Positions 6,070 through 8,134 of a stretch of 8,134 nucleotides of DNA are shown piece by piece. Both the position numbers and the translations under genes were made by a program. The notes beneath the pieces were generated by a model that had not been told where the DNA came from, searched no databases, and worked only from the letters and a program-made list of their open reading frames with translations. Position 1 is the first letter of the stretch; each line of letters starts with the position of its first letter. Location of the stretch: positions 1 through 8,134 of the forward strand of contig CALFIE010000039.1 of the NCBI GenBank assembly GCA_937876095.1, read 5' to 3'. This DNA is from an uncultured Flavobacteriales bacterium (GTDB lineage Bacteria; Bacteroidota; Bacteroidia; Flavobacteriales; Weeksellaceae).

Positions 6070-6672
6070 TTAATATGGAATAGTTTTTTTATCTTCATCA
6101 AGTTCTTTACCATCTTCATCAAATAATTTGTATAGACGGTTCAACTCTGATAATAACATTTCTCCAAAAGAACTCCATTGAAGCTTAGATTTTGCATCCC
6201 ATCTTTCACAACAATGAACAAAATTTGTTTCTTTATCTATATAAAGATGTGAACCGTCCCAATTGTAGCCACCTATAAAAAAGTAACTGTCCTTAGCATT
6301 ATTAGGTCTTTCAAAGACATTAGGGGTAATTATTGAATAAGGTTGTCGGACATTTGCTTTTGCATCTCTGTTTATTTGCCTTCTTAATCCATATAAACTA
6401 AATGTGGAAGACAATATGTTTAATCCATTGCTAAAACTTAACAGAAAATCCGCATATTCCTGCGGAACTCCTGTTTTCAACTCATTCGATAAAAAATCCA
6501 ATTCTTTTATATCTATAACAGGATATAAAATATTCAACCACGCCATTGTTCCAATATGTGGAGCTTTACCTATAAGTATTGCTTCATCGCTTGAATGTTC
6601 AGTCCCTAAATGTTTAAACCTATAAATTAAATTTAAAGCTTCTGATTTATAATTATTTATTTCCATTAACAT
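6070..6672 (-). CDS. SMI1/KNR4 (SUKH) family immunity protein
   Basis: This 200-residue product has SUKH superfamily features: VPQEYADFLLSFSNGLNIL (69-87), a central strand-rich part with YSIITPNVF and YFFIGGYNWDGSHLYID (130-146), and a closing helix after W166 (WSSFGEMLLSELNRLYKLF). SUKH proteins are common immunity factors that bind and neutralise polymorphic nuclease toxins in the cytoplasm. It follows the toxin tip after only 3 bp, the standard toxin-then-immunity order, so it should protect against that GHH nuclease. An internal ATG two codons on (M3, at 6666) may be the true start. The terminal part is rich in D, E and K. Family call is strong; the specific partner is inferred from adjacency. 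Confidence 0.88.
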   Translation of the reverse strand: MLMEINNYKSEALNLIYRFKHLGTEHSSDEAILIGKAPHIGTMAWLNILYPVIDIKELDFLSNELKTGVPQEYADFLLSFSNGLNILSSTFSLYGLRRQINRDAKANVRQPYSIITPNVFERPNNAKDSYFFIGGYNWDGSHLYIDKETNFVHCCERWDAKSKLQWSSFGEMLLSELNRLYKLFDEDGKELDEDKKTIPY

Positions 6673-6675
6673 TGG

Positions 6676-7512
6676 TTAATTGCGATTTTTCATTTCTCCA
6701 GTAGTCTTATTTCTAAAATTACCATTATGACGTTGAAGGTGTTCTTTTTTATTTACAAACTCAATATTGTTAGAATTACCAGCGTGCTCAGGATGATGCT
6801 TAACATTATTTATATGATGTCCTTGATATCCCTTAACCTTTCCTGTTTCCTTTAATTCCTTAAGTTCTGCTTTTGTCCAATTTCGAGTTCCTTCAGCTCC
6901 GCTTTCTATTAATGCTTTCTCTTCTTTCCAAGCATTTCTTACAGCACCTTGACGTAAATTTTTCAGAGATTTAGCTTCTTTCACAGCATCAATCGCCTTG
7001 TCAATAATCTTAACGTCTTTGCCTATTTTGCCAACTTTAGCTAAATCCCCAGCATAAGGAATTAAACCAACAGCACTAATACCTGCGCTTAACCAATCCC
7101 CATTCTTAGCTTGTAATCCAGCATTTATACCGTCTGCAACTCCGGTTGGGTCAAATATTCCAACGATATCCAAGCCCGCACTTAAAACATCCTCACCTTG
7201 TAATGTGTAATTTCCTCCAAAATCAACTCCTAAACTACTCGCATTAACAGAAATATTAATCAAATTAGTTTTTAACGTTACGCTGGAATTATTCTTACCA
7301 CGTATGATAATGTCTTCAGGTTCTCGTCCATCCGGGTCGATAAAATTAATCGGATTATTAAACGTATAAACGTACGGCGACCAATCCGGATAATCTTCCG
7401 CCAGCGGGTCGACAACACCCCATCGTCCAATATCTGGCATATAAAATCTCGCCCCGTAGTCGTACATCCCGGTCTCTTGGAGTTCCTTACCGTTGTACTT
7501 GTAATTGTACAA
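6676..7512 (-). CDS. orphan Rhs C-terminal tip with GHH-type nuclease toxin domain
   Basis: Residues 3-62 are the end of an Rhs core (YNGKELQETGMYDYGARFY, GRWGVVDPLAEDYPDWSPYVYTFNNPINFIDPDGRE). A variable linker and a glycine-rich hydrophobic stretch (about 110-165, GLDIVGIFDPTGVADG, ISAVGLIPYAGDLAKV) follow. The toxin lies at about 205-268: WTKAELKEL, GYQGHHINNVKHHPEHAG, NNIEFVNKKEHLQRHNGNF, with H232, H233, H258 and H262 as likely metal or catalytic residues of an HNH-like GHH nuclease. The usual Rhs shell of over 1000 residues is absent. The frame opens at TTG (7512) after an in-frame TGA (7519-7521); the first ATG codon is M16. It therefore looks like a silent or orphan tip needing recombination with a full Rhs gene, or a recent truncation. 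The SUKH immunity gene follows 3 bp later. Confidence 0.85.
   Translation of the reverse strand: MYNYKYNGKELQETGMYDYGARFYMPDIGRWGVVDPLAEDYPDWSPYVYTFNNPINFIDPDGREPEDIIIRGKNNSSVTLKTNLINISVNASSLGVDFGGNYTLQGEDVLSAGLDIVGIFDPTGVADGINAGLQAKNGDWLSAGISAVGLIPYAGDLAKVGKIGKDVKIIDKAIDAVKEAKSLKNLRQGAVRNAWKEEKALIESGAEGTRNWTKAELKELKETGKVKGYQGHHINNVKHHPEHAGNSNNIEFVNKKEHLQRHNGNFRNKTTGEMKNRN
7360..7414. repeat. 55 bp exact direct repeat, right copy (partner 1-55)
   Basis: This copy lies inside the Rhs tip gene and covers residues 34-51 plus one base, directly before the NNPINFIDPDG junction where Rhs sequences diverge. Here core sequence continues on both sides, unlike the left copy. No obvious recombinase-type inverted arms are seen within it. 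Confidence 0.9.
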
Positions 7513-7613
7513 TCCCGCTCACATTTTCCAAATCTTCCTACTCCGGTTTTTTTCGCGCGAGGCTTTACACTGTGATCGTCTTCTCTTGCTCGCTTATTCA
7601 AAAGTAATATTTC

Positions 7614-7668
7614 TTTTTCAGTTGAAAAAATAAATTCCTGCAACTTTTTATTTTCAATTGAAAAAAAA
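7614..7668. repeat. paired TTCA(G/A)TTGAA dyads, right copy
   Basis: TTTTTCAGTTGAAAAA (7614-7629) and TTTTCAATTGAAAA (7651-7664) repeat the arrangement at 185-240, with similar intervening bases (AATAAATTCC against ATAAAATTCC). It lies about 100 bp upstream of the Rhs tip start on the minus strand. The dyad also occurs inside two coding regions (2562-2571 and 4466-4477), where it encodes STE, so the word itself is frequent in this genome. Confidence 0.65.
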
Positions 7669-7713
7669 ATGTACTGTTTTATTTATTAAATATTTAACGT
7701 TTTTAAAAATACA

Positions 7714-7751
7714 ATTGGCTTATTATTTGCGTTATCTGTTTAAAAGCCAAT
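7714..7751. repeat. 8 bp inverted repeat in the intergenic region
   Basis: ATTGGCTT (7714-7721) and AAGCCAAT (7744-7751) are separated by 22 bases. The site lies 52 bases before the ATG at 7803 and could be a regulatory site for that gene. Weak evidence, as it is short. Confidence 0.35.
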
Positions 7752-7802
7752 ATTATGTAAAAACCACTACTTGTATTTTATTAACCTTTAAATATTGTAA
7801 TT

Positions 7803-8134
7803 ATGAGTAAGCAAAAAGGGATTATCAAGTTAGTTGGTAATATTGGCGGTATGAGTTTTTATACTTCCAATGGTGAGTATTTAGCGAGAACCGCAGGCGG
7901 TCCGACTAAAGAAAGGATTGCAACAGGTTCGAACTTTGTGAGAACTAGAGAGAACAACGCTGAGTTTGGCGGTGCTGCTAAAGTGGGCAAAGCGTTAAGA
8001 ACTGCTTTAAGCAGTGTTATACAGACTATGGGCGGAAGCACTTTAACGGCTACTTTAACCCGATTATTTAAAAGCATCAACGCAAGAGCATCAGGAACAA
8101 GAGGAGAACGACCTATTGCCTTGAGTGCGAACAA
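7803..8134 (+). CDS. conserved Bacteroidota hypothetical protein, 3' end beyond window
   Basis: An open frame of 110 codons starts at ATG 7803 and runs off the right edge without a stop. It begins MSKQKGIIKLVGNIGGMSFY and continues with ARTAGGPTKERIATGSNFVRTRENNAEFGGAAKVGKALRTAL. I recognise this wording (KGIIKL.G.IGG..FY, then FxRTRENxxEFGxAxKxGKxLR) from small uncharacterised Bacteroidota proteins, but know no function for them. It has no signal peptide or membrane segment; basic and glycine-rich parts alternate. GC and codon use look like chromosomal coding sequence, and the frame gives sensible residues throughout. It is transcribed away from the Rhs tip. Function is not assigned. Confidence 0.85.
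   Translation, partial: MSKQKGIIKLVGNIGGMSFYTSNGEYLARTAGGPTKERIATGSNFVRTRENNAEFGGAAKVGKALRTALSSVIQTMGGSTLTATLTRLFKSINARASGTRGERPIALSAN

Larger units (their letters stand above)
7513..7802. other. 290 bp divergent intergenic region
   Basis: It lies between the Rhs tip (minus) and the small plus-strand gene at 7803. It holds the paired TTCA(G/A)TTGAA dyads and an inverted repeat at 7714-7751. A minus-strand open frame here contains FIFSTEKE-like wording created by the dyad and then runs in another frame over the Rhs gene; I judge it non-coding. No clear promoter pair was found for either flanking gene. Confidence 0.5.

Noticed and set aside
7278..7643. 121-codon minus-strand frame beginning MQEFIFSTEKE
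   Set aside because: Its start derives from the intergenic dyad repeat, and over half of it is an out-of-frame reading of the Rhs core.
7859..8134. 91-codon minus-strand frame at the right edge
   Set aside because: It is the antisense of the plus-strand gene at 7803, whose protein reads as a recognisable conserved family.

Overview
The window looks like accessory DNA from a Bacteroidota genome, most likely a flavobacterium of the Chryseobacterium/Elizabethkingia type. Reasons: low GC, no Shine-Dalgarno sequences ahead of the starts, promoter -7 elements of the TAnnTTTG form, a recurrent TTTTCA(G/A)TTGAAAA dyad between genes, and Rhs core wording (YNGKELQETGMYDYGARFYMPDIGRW) that I associate with this group. 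The genus is inference.

Layout. Bases 1-55 are the broken end of an Rhs core read on the minus strand and running off the left edge. Bases 56-1419 hold no convincing gene but are rich in DNA structure: two hairpins followed by T-runs (124-169, 759-825), five tandem 31-33 bp repeats (451-610), a 16 bp palindrome (723-738) and a long inverted repeat (951-1017). Bases 5546-1420 on the minus strand form an apparent three-gene operon. It encodes a 777-residue CHC2 zinc finger/TOPRIM primase joined to a P-loop ATPase, then an intact tyrosine recombinase, then a second tyrosine recombinase that overlaps it by 4 bp and has lost key catalytic residues. A 153 bp divergent control region with repeats separates this operon from an XRE-type regulator (5700-6032, plus). 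A hairpin terminator then faces a minus-strand pair: an Rhs C-terminal tip carrying a GHH-type nuclease domain (7512-6676) and a SMI1/KNR4 (SUKH) immunity protein (6672-6070). The right end holds the start of a small conserved Bacteroidota hypothetical gene on the plus strand (7803 to the edge).

How it may work together. Primase-ATPase, recombinases and divergent repressor look like the core of an integrative element able to replicate its own DNA. The most interesting point is that 1-55 is an exact direct copy of 7360-7414, inside the Rhs core just before the variable toxin tip. The recombinase module and the toxin/immunity pair lie between the two copies. This geometry fits a mobile element that sits in an Rhs core and brings its own toxin tip and immunity gene, leaving an older tip stranded to the left. 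It fits equally well with an array of orphan Rhs tips in which an unrelated element has landed. The sequence alone does not decide between them.
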